Source: Isoptericola sp. AK164 (GTDB lineage Bacteria; Actinomycetota; Actinomycetes; Actinomycetales; Cellulomonadaceae). Taken from it: 64,000 nt of DNA. Position numbers and translations under genes: made by a program. Positions 26,819 to 36,177 of the stretch are shown piece after piece. Under the pieces are notes generated by a model, which saw only the letters and a program-made list of their open reading frames with translations, did no database searches and had not been told where the DNA came from. The DNA is taken from assembly GCF_029643425.1 (NCBI RefSeq), contig NZ_CP119106.1:2356001-2420000 (forward strand). Reading direction: 5' to 3'. How positions within the stretch are numbered: the first letter of the stretch is position 1; each line of letters opens with the position of its first letter.

Positions 26819-27139
26819 TCAGGCGGACGACGGGGCCTCGGCGGGGATGTCGAGCTCGCGCGCCGCCGCCGAGATCTGTGCGGCGAGCGCGGCGTCCCGC
26901 TGGCTCAGCCCGCCGATGTCGTGGGACACGGTCCGCACGACGACGGTGCCGTACCGCAGGTCGACGTCGGGGTGGTGGTTCGCGGCCTCGGCGAGCTCGC
27001 CGATCTCCTCGACCAGCCGCACCCCGGTGGTGAAGGCACCGGTGCGGAAGGTCGCCGTCGCCCGCCCGTCGTCGAGCACCCGCCAGTCCGCGGTCCCTGC
27101 GGCGGCGCGGAACTGCGTGGGGGTCATGTGGTCACTCAT
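26819..27139 (-). CDS. phhB: Pterin-4a-carbinolamine dehydratase (PCD/DCoH)
   Basis: 106 residues. The active-site block NHHPDVDLRYGTVVVRTVSHD (54-74) holds the HHP motif and the later catalytic His; LSQRD follows. The family dehydrates 4a-hydroxytetrahydrobiopterin for aromatic-amino-acid hydroxylases, but no hydroxylase gene is seen in this window, so the role is unknown. Its start overlaps the 3' end of the PCD-VOC fusion gene by eight bases, so it is in the same unit. Confidence 0.9.
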   Translation of the reverse strand: MSDHMTPTQFRAAAGTADWRVLDDGRATATFRTGAFTTGVRLVEEIGELAEAANHHPDVDLRYGTVVVRTVSHDIGGLSQRDAALAAQISAAARELDIPAEAPSSA

Positions 27140-28469
27140 GCTCTTCCCTCCCGATCGAGACGGCGATGTCGATCTCGTTGCCCTCCGGGTCCGCGACCGT
27201 CCGCCACAGCGGCGCCTCGGCGTCGCGCACGACGCGCCCGCCCGCGGCGACGGCGGCCGCGACCCTCTCGTCCGCCACGTCGGCGGGGACGAACGCGTCG
27301 ACGTGGATCCGGTTGCGCTGCTCGCGCGGCTCGGCCATCGGCTGGATGGAGACCGCCGGACCGCGCAGCAGCGGGTCGAACAGGTCGGTGTCCTCGCGGG
27401 TGGTGTACCCGAGGGCGGCGGCCCAGAACCGCTGCACGGCGGCGACGTCCAGGGCGTCGAACGTGAGCTGGACGTCCCGCAGGGCCCGCGGGTCGGGCTC
27501 CAGGTCGGCGGCGCGGGCGGCGGCCTGGATCCGGCGGGCCACCACGAGGGCCGCGTCGTCGATCCAGCCGTCCTCGGGCGCGCCCACCCGGAAGGAGACG
27601 TGCCCGAAGCGCAGGTCCGTGGAGAGACGGACCCCGGCGTCGTCGGCGATCCGCTGCGCGCTCGCCGCCAGGTCCACCCCGGTGTGGAACCGCCCGGTCC
27701 GGTAGCGCGCGCACGCTCCCTGCAGCACCCGCCAGTCCTCCACGCCGTGGGCCGCGCGGAAGGCGTCCGGGGAGACGAGCCCCTCGGGCAGCTCGTCGGT
27801 GAAACCCTCCCACGCCTCGACGTCGGCCTCGTTGCCCTCCGGGTCGGCGAGCGTCCACCACTGCGGGACGAACTCCTCGGTGGTGAGCCTCCCGCCGGCC
27901 GCCAGGGCGGCCTCGACCCGGGCGGGCCGGTCGTCGTGCGGCACGAACACGTCCAGGTGCAGCCGGTTCCGCAGCGGCCGGGGCGCGTCCATCTGCTGGA
28001 ACCAGATGCCGGGCCAGCGCGCGTCCGGGTCGAGCAGGTCCTCGTCGCCGGCCCGCTCGTGCCCGAGCACCACGGCCCAGAAGGGCATGATGCGCTCGCG
28101 GTCGGTGGCGTCGATCGTCAGCTCGACGTCCTGCAGCGCCGCCGGGTCGGCGGTCAGCCCCAGCCGGTCGGCCGCGGCCGAGACGTCCTGGGCGAGCGCG
28201 ACGTCGCGCCGGCTCAGGCCGCCGACGTCGTGCGAGACGCACCGCACGACGACGCCGTCGGGCCGCAGGTCCACGTCCGGGTGGTGGTTCGCGGCGTCGG
28301 CGAGCACCGCGACGTCCTCGAGCAGGACGGCTCCGGCGCCCGGCGTCCCGGTGCGGAAGAGCGCGCAGGCCCCGTGCGACAGCACCCGCCAGTGACCGGT
28401 GGAGTCGGCCTGCTCGAACTGGTCCGGGGTCAGCTCGTCCGTGACGGGATCGTCGGACTCGGTGGACAT
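27132..28469 (-). CDS. Tandem PCD-VOC-PCD-VOC fusion protein
   Basis: 445 residues in four parts. PCD 1 (about 14-102) keeps HHPD at 62-65 and VSHDVGGLSRRD. VOC 1 (about 112-222) has LHLDVFVP and ends ADPEGNEADV. PCD 2 (about 231-322) begins SPDAFRAAHGVEDWRVL, but the HHP motif is lost (DDAGVRLSTDL). VOC 2 (about 332-436) again has IHVDAFVP and ADPEGNEIDI. The two halves align and look like an internal duplication of an ancestral PCD-VOC unit. A third, free PCD gene follows. VOC 1 contains an unusual DADRERIMPF-like loop (DATDRERIMPFW). Function unknown. Confidence 0.85.
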   Translation of the reverse strand: MSTESDDPVTDELTPDQFEQADSTGHWRVLSHGACALFRTGTPGAGAVLLEDVAVLADAANHHPDVDLRPDGVVVRCVSHDVGGLSRRDVALAQDVSAAADRLGLTADPAALQDVELTIDATDRERIMPFWAVVLGHERAGDEDLLDPDARWPGIWFQQMDAPRPLRNRLHLDVFVPHDDRPARVEAALAAGGRLTTEEFVPQWWTLADPEGNEADVEAWEGFTDELPEGLVSPDAFRAAHGVEDWRVLQGACARYRTGRFHTGVDLAASAQRIADDAGVRLSTDLRFGHVSFRVGAPEDGWIDDAALVVARRIQAAARAADLEPDPRALRDVQLTFDALDVAAVQRFWAAALGYTTREDTDLFDPLLRGPAVSIQPMAEPREQRNRIHVDAFVPADVADERVAAAVAAGGRVVRDAEAPLWRTVADPEGNEIDIAVSIGREEHE

Positions 28470-28535
28470 GGCCCCTCCCGCGGTCGCCGGTGCGATGTCC
28501 CTACCGTGCCGCGCTCCGCGCCCGCTCGCGCGTGC

Positions 28536-30251
28536 TCAGCCGAGCACCGCGCCCGTCGAGGCGGACTGCACCAGCTTGGTGTACTTGGCGAGCACCCCGC
28601 GGGTGTAGCCGTGCGGCACGGGCTCCCAGTCGTCGGTGTGCCGGGCGGCCAGCTCGTCGGCGTCGACCAGGAGGTCGAGCGTCTTGGCGGCGACGTCGAG
28701 GCGGATGCGGTCGCCGTCGCGCACGAAGGCGATCGGTCCGGCGTCGACGGCCTCCGGGGCGATGTGCCCGACGCACAGCCCGGTGGTGCCGCCGGAGAAC
28801 CGGCCGTCGGTGACGAGCAGGACGTCCTTGCCGAGTCCCGCACCCTTGATCGCGCCGGTGATGGCCAGCATCTCGCGCATCCCGGGTCCGCCCTTGGGGC
28901 CCTCGTACCGGATGACGACGACGTCGCCGGCGGTGATCGTGCCGTCCTCCAGCGCGTCCAGGGCGTGCCGCTCCCGCTCGAACACGCGCGCGGTGCCTTC
29001 GAAGACGTCGGAGTCGAACCCGGCGCTCTTGACCACGGCGCCCTCGGGGGCGAGGGACCCGTGCAGGATCGTGATGCCGCCGGTGGGGTGGATCGGCTGG
29101 TCGAGGGCGCGCAGGATCTTGCCGTCCGGGTCCGGCGGGGCGATGTCGGCCAGGTTCTCGGCCACGGTGCGCCCGGTGACGGTGAGGCAGTCGCCGTGGA
29201 TCAGCCCGGCGTCCAGCAGCGCCTTCATGATCACGGGGACCCCGCCGATGCGGTCGACGTCGTTCATCACGTAGCGGCCGAACGGCTTGAGGTCGCCCAG
29301 GTGCGGCACGCGGCTCGCCACCCGGTCGAAGTCCTCGAGCGTCAGCTCGACCTCGGCCTCGTGGGCGATGGCCAGCAGGTGCAGCACGGCGTTGGTGGAC
29401 CCGCCGAACGCCATGACGACGGCGATGGCGTTCTCGAACGCCTCCTTGGTCATGATGTCGCGGGCGGTGATGCCGCGGCGCAGCATCTCGACGACGGCCT
29501 CGCCGGAGGCGTGCGCGAAGGAGTCGCGGCGACGGTCGGCCGACGGCGGGGCGGCCGAGCCCGGCAGGGACATGCCCATGGCCTCGGCCACCGAGGACAT
29601 GGTGTTGGCCGTGTACATCCCGCCGCAGGCACCCTCGCCGGGGCAGATGGCCCGCTCGATGCGGTCGACGTCGTCGCGGGACATCAGCCCGCGCGAGCAG
29701 GCGCCGACGGCCTCGAAGGCGTCGATGAGGGTGACGTCCTTCTCGGTGCCGTCCGCGAGCTTCACCCAGCCGGGCATGATCGACCCGGCGTAGAGGAACA
29801 CGCTGGCCAGGTCCAGGCGGGCGGCGGCCATGAGCATGCCGGGCAGCGACTTGTCGCAGCCGGCCAGCAGCACCGAGCCGTCCAGGCGCTCGGCCTGCAT
29901 GACCGTCTCGACGGAGTCGGCGATGACGTCCCGGGAGACCAGCGAGAAGTGCATCCCCTCGTGGCCCATCGAGATGCCGTCGGAGACGGAGATCGTGCCG
30001 AACTCCAGCGGGTAGCCGCCGCCGGCGTGCACGCCGTTCTTCACCGCGCCGCCCAGCCGGTCCAGCGACAGGTTGCAGGGCGTGATCTCGTTCCACGAGC
30101 TCGCGACACCGATCTGCGGCTTGTCCCAGTCGTCGTCGCCCATGCCGACCGCGCGCAGCATGCCGCGCGATGCGGTGGCCTCCAGGCCGTCGGTCACCTG
30201 GCGGGAGCGGGGCTTGAGGTCAGGCGTGGTCCGGTCGTCGGTGCTCGTCAT
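28536..30251 (-). CDS. ilvD: Dihydroxy-acid dehydratase, probable [2Fe-2S] type
   Basis: 571 residues. It dehydrates dihydroxy acids to the 2-oxo acid precursors of Val, Leu and Ile. Cysteines C59 (NEITPCN), C132 (AGCDKSLPG) and C209 (GEGACGGM) form the ligand triad expected in the plant- and mycobacterium-like [2Fe-2S] class. C203 is an extra one. [10 protein letters not shown] and [14 protein letters not shown] are standard blocks. The ATG at 30251 overlaps the end of the broken GNAT gene. A second ilvD of a different class lies just upstream (30660-32522). Confidence 0.94.
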   Translation of the reverse strand: MTSTDDRTTPDLKPRSRQVTDGLEATASRGMLRAVGMGDDDWDKPQIGVASSWNEITPCNLSLDRLGGAVKNGVHAGGGYPLEFGTISVSDGISMGHEGMHFSLVSRDVIADSVETVMQAERLDGSVLLAGCDKSLPGMLMAAARLDLASVFLYAGSIMPGWVKLADGTEKDVTLIDAFEAVGACSRGLMSRDDVDRIERAICPGEGACGGMYTANTMSSVAEAMGMSLPGSAAPPSADRRRDSFAHASGEAVVEMLRRGITARDIMTKEAFENAIAVVMAFGGSTNAVLHLLAIAHEAEVELTLEDFDRVASRVPHLGDLKPFGRYVMNDVDRIGGVPVIMKALLDAGLIHGDCLTVTGRTVAENLADIAPPDPDGKILRALDQPIHPTGGITILHGSLAPEGAVVKSAGFDSDVFEGTARVFERERHALDALEDGTITAGDVVVIRYEGPKGGPGMREMLAITGAIKGAGLGKDVLLVTDGRFSGGTTGLCVGHIAPEAVDAGPIAFVRDGDRIRLDVAAKTLDLLVDADELAARHTDDWEPVPHGYTRGVLAKYTKLVQSASTGAVLG

Positions 30252-30657
30252 GCCCCCAGGCTAGGGCCGACGACGCCACCTGGCCCGGCGGTTCCTCGGC
30301 GCGTGACCGGACGGGTCCAGACGCGGGCCACGGACTCGACGCTCCCGGCGGCGAACGGCGTGGCCCCGCCGGTCGGCGCGTAGCCGAGGGCGCGCCAGAA
30401 GGGTTCGGCGACCTCCCGGTTGGTGTCGACGACGGCGAGGCGCAGCGTCGTGATCTCCGGCCAGCGCTCGGCCCGTCGCTCCAGCGCCGCGTGCAGCGCC
30501 CGCCCCAGTCCCTGCCGGTGCCGGCCCGCCGCGGTCTGCAGCAGGCCGACGTGCGCGTCGCCGGCCGGCCCGCGACGCGGCAGGAGTAGCCGCCGTCGTC
30601 CGCGAACAAGCCTGCGACGTCGTCGACGTCGTGCGAGGAGAGGTCGACGACCCGCAC
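30248..30657 (-). pseudogene. GNAT acetyltransferase, frameshifted and internally deleted
   Basis: From GTG 30657 the frame reads VRVVDLSSHDVDDVAGLFAD and continues to GGYSCRVAGRPA, then loses sense. From that point the other frame reads AHVGLLQTAAGRHRQGLGRA (the acetyl-CoA loop), then LRLAVVDTN and FWRALGYAPTG, ending at TGA 30248-30250. Together they form one GNAT of a common actinobacterial type, but about 35-45 residues of the core (the strand before AHVGLL) are missing and the frame changes. The gene lies two bases after ilvD (30660-32522) and overlaps the next ilvD start. It could be a decaying gene or a base-call error, although an error alone would not explain the deletion. Confidence 0.7.
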
Positions 30658-30659
30658 GC

Positions 30660-32522
30660 TCAGCGGCGGGTGACCAGGTTGATGTCGCGCACCGCGCCCT
30701 TGTCCGCGCTGGTGGCCATGGCGGCGTAGGCGCGCAGCGCCGGGGAGACGTACCGGTCGCGGTCCTTCGGCTGCCACGGGTTGTCCGAGGCCTCCATCGC
30801 GGCGCGTCGCTCGGCGAGCACGTCGTCGGCCACGTTGAGCCGGACGGAGCGGGACTCGACGTCGATCTCGATCTCGTCGCCGTCCTCGACCAGGCCGATG
30901 ACGCCGCCCGCGGCCGCCTCCGGGGAGACGTGGCCGATGGAGATGCCGGACGAACCGCCCGAGAACCGGCCGTCGGTGATGAGGGCGCAGACCTTGCCCA
31001 GACCGCGGCCCTTGATGAAGGAGGTCGGGTAGAGCATCTCCTGCATGCCGGGGCCGCCGGCGGGACCCTCGTAGCGCACCACGACGACGTGCCCGGGCTC
31101 GACCTGCTTGGTCAGGATCTTCTCCACGGCCTCGTCCTGCGACTCGCACACGAGCGCCCGGCCGGTGAAGTGGAAGACGTCCGGGTCGACGCCGGCGGTC
31201 TTGAACACCGCGCCGTCGGTCGCGAGGTTGCCGCGCAGCACCGCCAGACCACCGTCGACGGTGTAGGCGTGCTGGACGTCGCGGATGCAGCCCTCGGCGG
31301 CGTCGGTGTCCAGTGACTCCCAGCGGTTCTGCGTGGAGAACGCCTGCGTCGTGCGCACACCGCCCGGTGCCGCGTAGAACATCTCGGTGGCCTGCTCGGT
31401 CGCCTTCCCGCCGCGCACGTCCCAGTCGTCCAGCCACTGCTGCAGCGTCGGGGTGTGCACGCTGGAGACGTCCTTCTCGAGCAGCCCGGCCCGGTGCAGC
31501 TCGCCGAGCAGCGCGGGGATGCCGCCGGCCCGGTGGACGTCCTCCATGTGGTAGTTCGGGTGGTTCGGCGCGACCTTGCTCAGGCAGGGCACGCGGCGCG
31601 AGATCTCCTCGATGTCGGACAGCGTGAAGTCGACCTCGGCCTCCTGCGCCGCCGCCAGCACGTGCAGCACCGTGTTGGTCGAGCCGCCCATGGCGACGTC
31701 GAGCGCCATCGCGTTGGCGAACGCCTCCTTGGTGGCGATACCGCGGGGCGCCGCGGTGTCGTCGGACTCGTCGTAGTAGCGCTTCGCCAGCTCGACGACG
31801 GTCCGGCCGGCCTCGAGGAACAGCTCCTTGCGCGCGGCGTGCGTGGCCAGCACCGACCCGTTGCCCGGCAGCGACAGGCCCAGGGCCTCGGTGAGGCAGT
31901 TCATCGAGTTCGCCGTGAACATGCCGGAGCAGGAGCCGCAGGTCGGGCAGGCGTTCTCCTCGACCTTCGCCAGCGCCTCGTCGGAGACGTTCTCGTCGGC
32001 CGAGTAGTTGATCGCGTTGATGAGGTTGAGGTTCGTCCTCGCCACCCCGTCCGCGACGACCGCCTTGCCGGCCTCCATCGGGCCGCCGGAGACGAACACG
32101 ACCGGGATGTTCAGCCGCAGCGCGGCGTTCAGCATGCCCGGGGTGATCTTGTCGCAGTTGGAGATGCACACCAGGGCGTCCGCGCAGTGGGCGTTGACCA
32201 TGTACTCGACCGAGTCGGCGATGAGGTCGCGGCTGGGCAGCGAGTAGAGCATGCCGCCGTGGCCCATCGCGATGCCGTCGTCGACGGCGATGGTGTTGAA
32301 CTCCTTGGCCACTCCCCCGGCCTCGCGGATGGCTCCCGCGACGAGGTCGCCCATGTCCTTGAGGTGGACGTGTCCCGGGACGAACTGGGTGTACGAGTTG
32401 GCGATCGCGACGATCGGCTTGCCGAAGTCCTCCGACCCCATGCCGGTGGCGCGCCACAGGGCGCGGGCGCCGGACATGTTGCGGCCGTGGGTCGACGTGC
32501 GCGAACGCAGGGGGCGGCTCAT
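30660..32522 (-). CDS. ilvD: Dihydroxy-acid dehydratase, E. coli-like [4Fe-4S] type
   Basis: 620 residues, the longer IlvD class. It has [13 protein letters not shown] with no cysteine where the other paralogue has [13 protein letters not shown] carries C123, and [10 protein letters not shown] carries C192, C195 and C198. That pattern fits the oxygen-sensitive [4Fe-4S] enzymes such as E. coli IlvD. Same reaction as the paralogue at 28536-30251. AAGGAG lies eight bases before ATG 32522; the ATG at 32528 is only one base from it, so 32522 is chosen. Two small hairpins (32539-32559 and 32602-32617) lie in the 108-base leader. Confidence 0.95.
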   Translation of the reverse strand: MSRPLRSRTSTHGRNMSGARALWRATGMGSEDFGKPIVAIANSYTQFVPGHVHLKDMGDLVAGAIREAGGVAKEFNTIAVDDGIAMGHGGMLYSLPSRDLIADSVEYMVNAHCADALVCISNCDKITPGMLNAALRLNIPVVFVSGGPMEAGKAVVADGVARTNLNLINAINYSADENVSDEALAKVEENACPTCGSCSGMFTANSMNCLTEALGLSLPGNGSVLATHAARKELFLEAGRTVVELAKRYYDESDDTAAPRGIATKEAFANAMALDVAMGGSTNTVLHVLAAAQEAEVDFTLSDIEEISRRVPCLSKVAPNHPNYHMEDVHRAGGIPALLGELHRAGLLEKDVSSVHTPTLQQWLDDWDVRGGKATEQATEMFYAAPGGVRTTQAFSTQNRWESLDTDAAEGCIRDVQHAYTVDGGLAVLRGNLATDGAVFKTAGVDPDVFHFTGRALVCESQDEAVEKILTKQVEPGHVVVVRYEGPAGGPGMQEMLYPTSFIKGRGLGKVCALITDGRFSGGSSGISIGHVSPEAAAGGVIGLVEDGDEIEIDVESRSVRLNVADDVLAERRAAMEASDNPWQPKDRDRYVSPALRAYAAMATSADKGAVRDINLVTRR

Positions 32523-32538
32523 CTGCATGCTCCTTCGG

Positions 32539-32559
32539 ACCGGCTCACGGACGCGCCGT
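32539..32559 (-). promoter_or_regulatory. Hairpin upstream of the second ilvD
   Basis: GCTCACGG and CCGTGAGC are perfect complements with a five-base loop, just before the ribosome binding site region of ilvD (30660-32522). It may be the terminator of the peptide transporter gene or a regulatory fold; a further palindrome TGGGACgcccGTCCCA lies near 32602-32617. No leader peptide with a clear control run is seen. Confidence 0.4.
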
Positions 32560-32630
32560 GAGCGACGTGCTCCCGCAGGGTACGCCGTCGTGCCGCATGC
32601 TGGGACGCCCGTCCCAGGTGATGGTCGGGA

Positions 32631-34148
32631 TCAGGCGCCCGCCGTGTGCACGCCCTCGGCCTCGTCGGCGGCCCGGATCTGCCGGACCACCCACGGCGAG
32701 ACGGCCCAGACCAGCCCCGCCACCGCGAGCGCCACGACGCCGATCCCGCCGAAGTAGGCGGTGTCGGAGACGTCGGCGGTCGCCTGGACGAGCTGCGCGG
32801 TGATCGCCTGGCCCGAGGCGTTGGCCAGGAACCACAGCGCCATCGCCTGCCCGCGGAACGCCTGCGGCGCCAGCAGGGTCGTGGCCGCGAGCCCGACCGG
32901 GGACAGGCACAGCTCGCCGAGGGTCTGGATCACGTAGACGACGATCAGCACCCACGCCGGCGCGCGGTCGTCCCCGACGACCTCCGAGGCCCCCGCCAGG
33001 AACAGGAACGACACCGCGGCCAGCGCCAGCCCCAGCGCGAACTTGTACGGCGTGGGCGGGCGCCCGCCGGTCCGCTGCCACAGCCAGGCGAACACCGGGG
33101 CGAGCAGAATGATCGAGGCCGGGTTCACGGACTGGAAGAACGCCGGGCTGATCTCCACCCCGAGGACGTCGAGCTGGGTCCGGTCGCGGGCGAACGTCGT
33201 CAGGGTCGTGGCGGCCTGCTCGAAGATCATCCAGAACAGCATGGCGGCGACGAACAGCGGGATGTAGGCCAGCAGACGCGGGCGCTCGGTGTCGGTGACC
33301 TTCGGCGAGCGGTACATCACCACGAAGTAGACGACGGGGGTCACCAGGGCGACGTAGCTGAGGGTGTCGACGAACGCTCCTCCGGACCAGCCGCCCGAGA
33401 CCGCGACCGCCACGAGGTAGAGCACGCCGACGCCGGCGACGACCGCCACCATGATCCGTGCGATGGTGCCCCGCTCCTCGCGCCGGACCGGGTTCGGTAC
33501 GGCGTCGCCGGCACCGTGGAGGTAGCGGCGGCCGGCGACGAAGAAGACCAGGGCGACCGCCATGCCGACCGCGGCGACGAGGAATCCCGCGTGGTAGCCC
33601 CAGAGCCGCTGCACGCTGCCCACCACGAGCGGCGCGAACAACGACCCGAAGTTGATGCCCATGTAGAAGATCGAGAACCCGGCCTCGCGGCGCGGGTCGC
33701 GCCGGTCGTAGAGCTCGCCGACCATCGCCGAGACGTTCGGCTTGAGCAGGCCGGTGCCCGTGGCCACGAGGACCAGACCGAGCCAGGTGAACGCGGCCTG
33801 CGGGACGGTGAGGGCCACGTGGCCGGCGGCGATGACGATGCCTCCGTACAGCACCGAACGCCGGGCACCGATGACGCGGTCGGCCAGCCAGCCGCCGACG
33901 ATGGACAGCAGGTAGACCGAGCTGCCGTAGATCGACCCGATCGCGTTGCCGGTCGTCTCGTCGTAGCCGAGCCCGCCGTCGACCACCGCGTCGGTGATGT
34001 ACAGCACCAGGATGGCGCGCATCCCGTAGTAGCTGAACCGTTCCCACGCCTCGGTGGTGAACAGCGTCAGCAGCCCGCGCGGGTGCCCGAAGAAGGTCCG
34101 CTCGGCCGGCTGGGCGGGGCGGCCCGAGCCGGCCGCGGAATCCGTCAT
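32631..34148 (-). CDS. POT/PTR-family proton-coupled oligopeptide transporter
   Basis: 505 residues, 12-14 membrane segments of the MFS fold. It imports di- and tripeptides with protons. The family signature is complete: the EAWERFSYYGMR segment on helix 1 (ExxERFxYY), then GGWLADRVIGARRSV and the FSIFYMGINFGSLFAP signature. FFAV and the EQAATTL segment mark helix 7. ATG at 34148 lies six bases after a CAGAGT box and has no Shine-Dalgarno, so it is likely leaderless. It is divergent from the photolyase gene. Confidence 0.94.
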   Translation of the reverse strand: MTDSAAGSGRPAQPAERTFFGHPRGLLTLFTTEAWERFSYYGMRAILVLYITDAVVDGGLGYDETTGNAIGSIYGSSVYLLSIVGGWLADRVIGARRSVLYGGIVIAAGHVALTVPQAAFTWLGLVLVATGTGLLKPNVSAMVGELYDRRDPRREAGFSIFYMGINFGSLFAPLVVGSVQRLWGYHAGFLVAAVGMAVALVFFVAGRRYLHGAGDAVPNPVRREERGTIARIMVAVVAGVGVLYLVAVAVSGGWSGGAFVDTLSYVALVTPVVYFVVMYRSPKVTDTERPRLLAYIPLFVAAMLFWMIFEQAATTLTTFARDRTQLDVLGVEISPAFFQSVNPASIILLAPVFAWLWQRTGGRPPTPYKFALGLALAAVSFLFLAGASEVVGDDRAPAWVLIVVYVIQTLGELCLSPVGLAATTLLAPQAFRGQAMALWFLANASGQAITAQLVQATADVSDTAYFGGIGVVALAVAGLVWAVSPWVVRQIRAADEAEGVHTAGA

Positions 34149-34218
34149 GGCACGACTCTGGCACCCCGGCCCCCGACCTGCGAGCGCGGCGGGCCCGGCC
34201 GGGCCGTACGGTGGCGCC

Positions 34219-35592
34219 ATGCCGACGACCGTGATGTGGTTCCGGCGCGACCTGCGCCTGGCCGACAACCCGGCCCTGCTCGCCGCCGTCGAGGCGGCGC
34301 GGGACGACGACGCGACCGTCGTCGCCCTGTACGTGCTCGACGAGACGCTGTGGCGCAGCGCGGGCGCCAACCGGCTCGCCTACCTGCGCGCGTCGCTGCA
34401 GGCCCTGGACGAGGCCTGCGACGGACGGCTCGTGGTCCGCCGCGGGGACCCGGCCGAGATCGTGCCGCAGGTGGTGCGCGAGACCGGGGCCGGTGCCGTG
34501 CACGTCGCGGCCAGCCACGAGCCGTACGGGTGCCGCCGGGACGCCGAGGTCGCCGCCGCCCTCGACGACCTCGGAGTGTCCCTGGAGCGCACCGGGTCGG
34601 CCTACGCCGTGTCCCCGGGGCGGCTGTTCACGCAGACCGGCGGGCCGTACCAGGTGTTCACCCCGTTCCGGCGGGCGTGGCTGGAGCACGGCTGGCCGTC
34701 CCCGGCCCGCCGTCCGCGGCAGGTCCCGTGGGCCGCGCTGGACGGAGACGCCCTGCCGGAGGGACCGGAGCCCACCGCGCACCTGCCCCGGGCCGGCGAG
34801 GACGCGGCGCGGCGCCGCTGGCGGGACTTCCTCGCCGACGGGCTCGCCGACTACCCCGACGCCCGGGACCGCCCCGACCTCGCCGGGACCTCGGCGATGT
34901 CCGTGCACCTGCGCTGGGGGGAGATCCACCCGCGCACGATGCTCGCCGACCTCGCCGCCGCGCAGGGCGACGGTGTCGACCCGGACGCCGTGGCGACGTT
35001 CCGCTCCGAGCTGTCGTGGCGCGAGTTCCACGCCGACGTGCTGCACCACCGCCCCGACGCCCGCACCCGCTCGCTGCGCGCCGTCGTGCCCGACGACGCC
35101 TGGACGCGGGGCGAGCAGGAGGACGAGTGGCTGACGGCGTGGCGGGACGGGCGCACCGGCTATCCGTTCGTCGACGCCGGGATGCGCCAGCTGCTCGCCA
35201 CCGGCTGGATGCACAACCGCGTGCGGATGGTGGTGGCGTCGTTCCTCGTCAAGGACCTGCACGTGCGCTGGCAGCGCGGGGCCGAGCACTTCATGGCCCA
35301 CCTCGTGGACGGCGACGTGTCCCAGAACCAGCTCAACTGGCAGTGGGTCGCCGGGACCGGGCACGACGCCGCGCCCTACTTCCGCATCTTCAACCCGGTC
35401 ACGCAGGGCGAGAAGTTCGACCCCGACGGGGGGTACGTGCGCCGCTGGGTGCCCGAGCTGGGCGACGTGGCCGGCCGGCGGGTGCACCAGCCCTGGAAGC
35501 TGGACACCCCGCCGGCCGACTACCCGGCACCGCTGGTCGACCACGCGCACGAGCGCAGGGTCAGCCTCGACGACTTCCAGCGGGGCCGGTGA
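34219..35592 (+). CDS. phrB: Deoxyribodipyrimidine photo-lyase (cryptochrome/photolyase family)
   Basis: 457 residues. N-terminal Rossmann antenna domain begins VMWFRRDLRLADNPAL. The C-terminal FAD domain has FRSELSWREF, YPFVDAGMRQLLATGWMHNR, MVVASFLVKDL and GDVSQNQLNWQWVAGTG, which are class I CPD-photolyase signatures, followed by FRIFNPVTQGEKFDPDG. It repairs cyclobutane dimers with blue light. ATG at 34219 lies six bases after TACGGT (34207-34212), again a leaderless pattern. It converges with the GNAT gene at 35602. Confidence 0.95.
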   Translation: MPTTVMWFRRDLRLADNPALLAAVEAARDDDATVVALYVLDETLWRSAGANRLAYLRASLQALDEACDGRLVVRRGDPAEIVPQVVRETGAGAVHVAASHEPYGCRRDAEVAAALDDLGVSLERTGSAYAVSPGRLFTQTGGPYQVFTPFRRAWLEHGWPSPARRPRQVPWAALDGDALPEGPEPTAHLPRAGEDAARRRWRDFLADGLADYPDARDRPDLAGTSAMSVHLRWGEIHPRTMLADLAAAQGDGVDPDAVATFRSELSWREFHADVLHHRPDARTRSLRAVVPDDAWTRGEQEDEWLTAWRDGRTGYPFVDAGMRQLLATGWMHNRVRMVVASFLVKDLHVRWQRGAEHFMAHLVDGDVSQNQLNWQWVAGTGHDAAPYFRIFNPVTQGEKFDPDGGYVRRWVPELGDVAGRRVHQPWKLDTPPADYPAPLVDHAHERRVSLDDFQRGR

Positions 35593-35601
35593 GGCGAGGC
35601 C

Positions 35602-36177
35602 TCAGGCGGTGCGCACCATCGCCCGGTACTCGTCCTCGAGGAGGCTCATCACGATCGCGTCGGACCAGTCGTCCCCGTCGCGGTAGGCGTCGCGCAGCCG
35701 CCCCTCCTCGACGAAGCCGAGCGACGCGTACAGCGCCTTGGCCCGCGGGTTGATGCTCAGCACGTCCAGGCCCACCCGGTGCAGGCGCAGCTGGTCGGCC
35801 TCGAAGGCGAAGCGGAGCACATGCTCGATCGCCTCGCGACCGTAGCCGCGGCCCCGGTAGTCCGGCAGCATCTGCAGGCGCAGGTTGGCGCTGCGGCTGA
35901 CCGGGTCGATGTCGTTGAGCACGATCTCGCCGATCAGCTCGTCGCTGACCAGCTCGCCGTCCCGTACCGCGGCCGGCGTGATGGCCCAGTCGAACCGGCC
36001 GTCGCGCCCGGCGACCGAGGACGCCCACTCGTCGATCTGCTCCCGGGTGAAGCTCGCCGTCGTCCCCGTCAGGCGCATGCCCTCCGGGTCGTGCAGCGAC
36101 TCCCAGAGGCGGTCGGCGTCGCGGGCCGCGAGCGGACGCAGCCGCACCATCTCCCCCGGCAGCACCGGGGGTGTCAC
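35602..36177 (-). CDS. GNAT acetyltransferase (RimJ/RimL-like)
   Basis: 191 residues. It has the acetyl-CoA loop [16 protein letters not shown] and the C-terminal [22 protein letters not shown] block of ribosomal-protein or metabolite N-acetyltransferases. Substrate unknown. GTG at 36177 overlaps the gatB stop by four bases (GTGA), so it is co-translated with gatCAB. Confidence 0.85.
   Translation of the reverse strand: MTPPVLPGEMVRLRPLAARDADRLWESLHDPEGMRLTGTTASFTREQIDEWASSVAGRDGRFDWAITPAAVRDGELVSDELIGEIVLNDIDPVSRSANLRLQMLPDYRGRGYGREAIEHVLRFAFEADQLRLHRVGLDVLSINPRAKALYASLGFVEEGRLRDAYRDGDDWSDAIVMSLLEDEYRAMVRTA

Noticed and set aside
32545-32598. Leader peptide [17 protein letters not shown] before the second ilvD
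   Set aside because: It has no branched-chain codon run and no following U-tract terminator.
32631-34148. Reading the POT gene as a general drug-efflux MFS
   Set aside because: The ExxERFxYY and FYMGINFG signatures are specific to proton-coupled peptide transporters.
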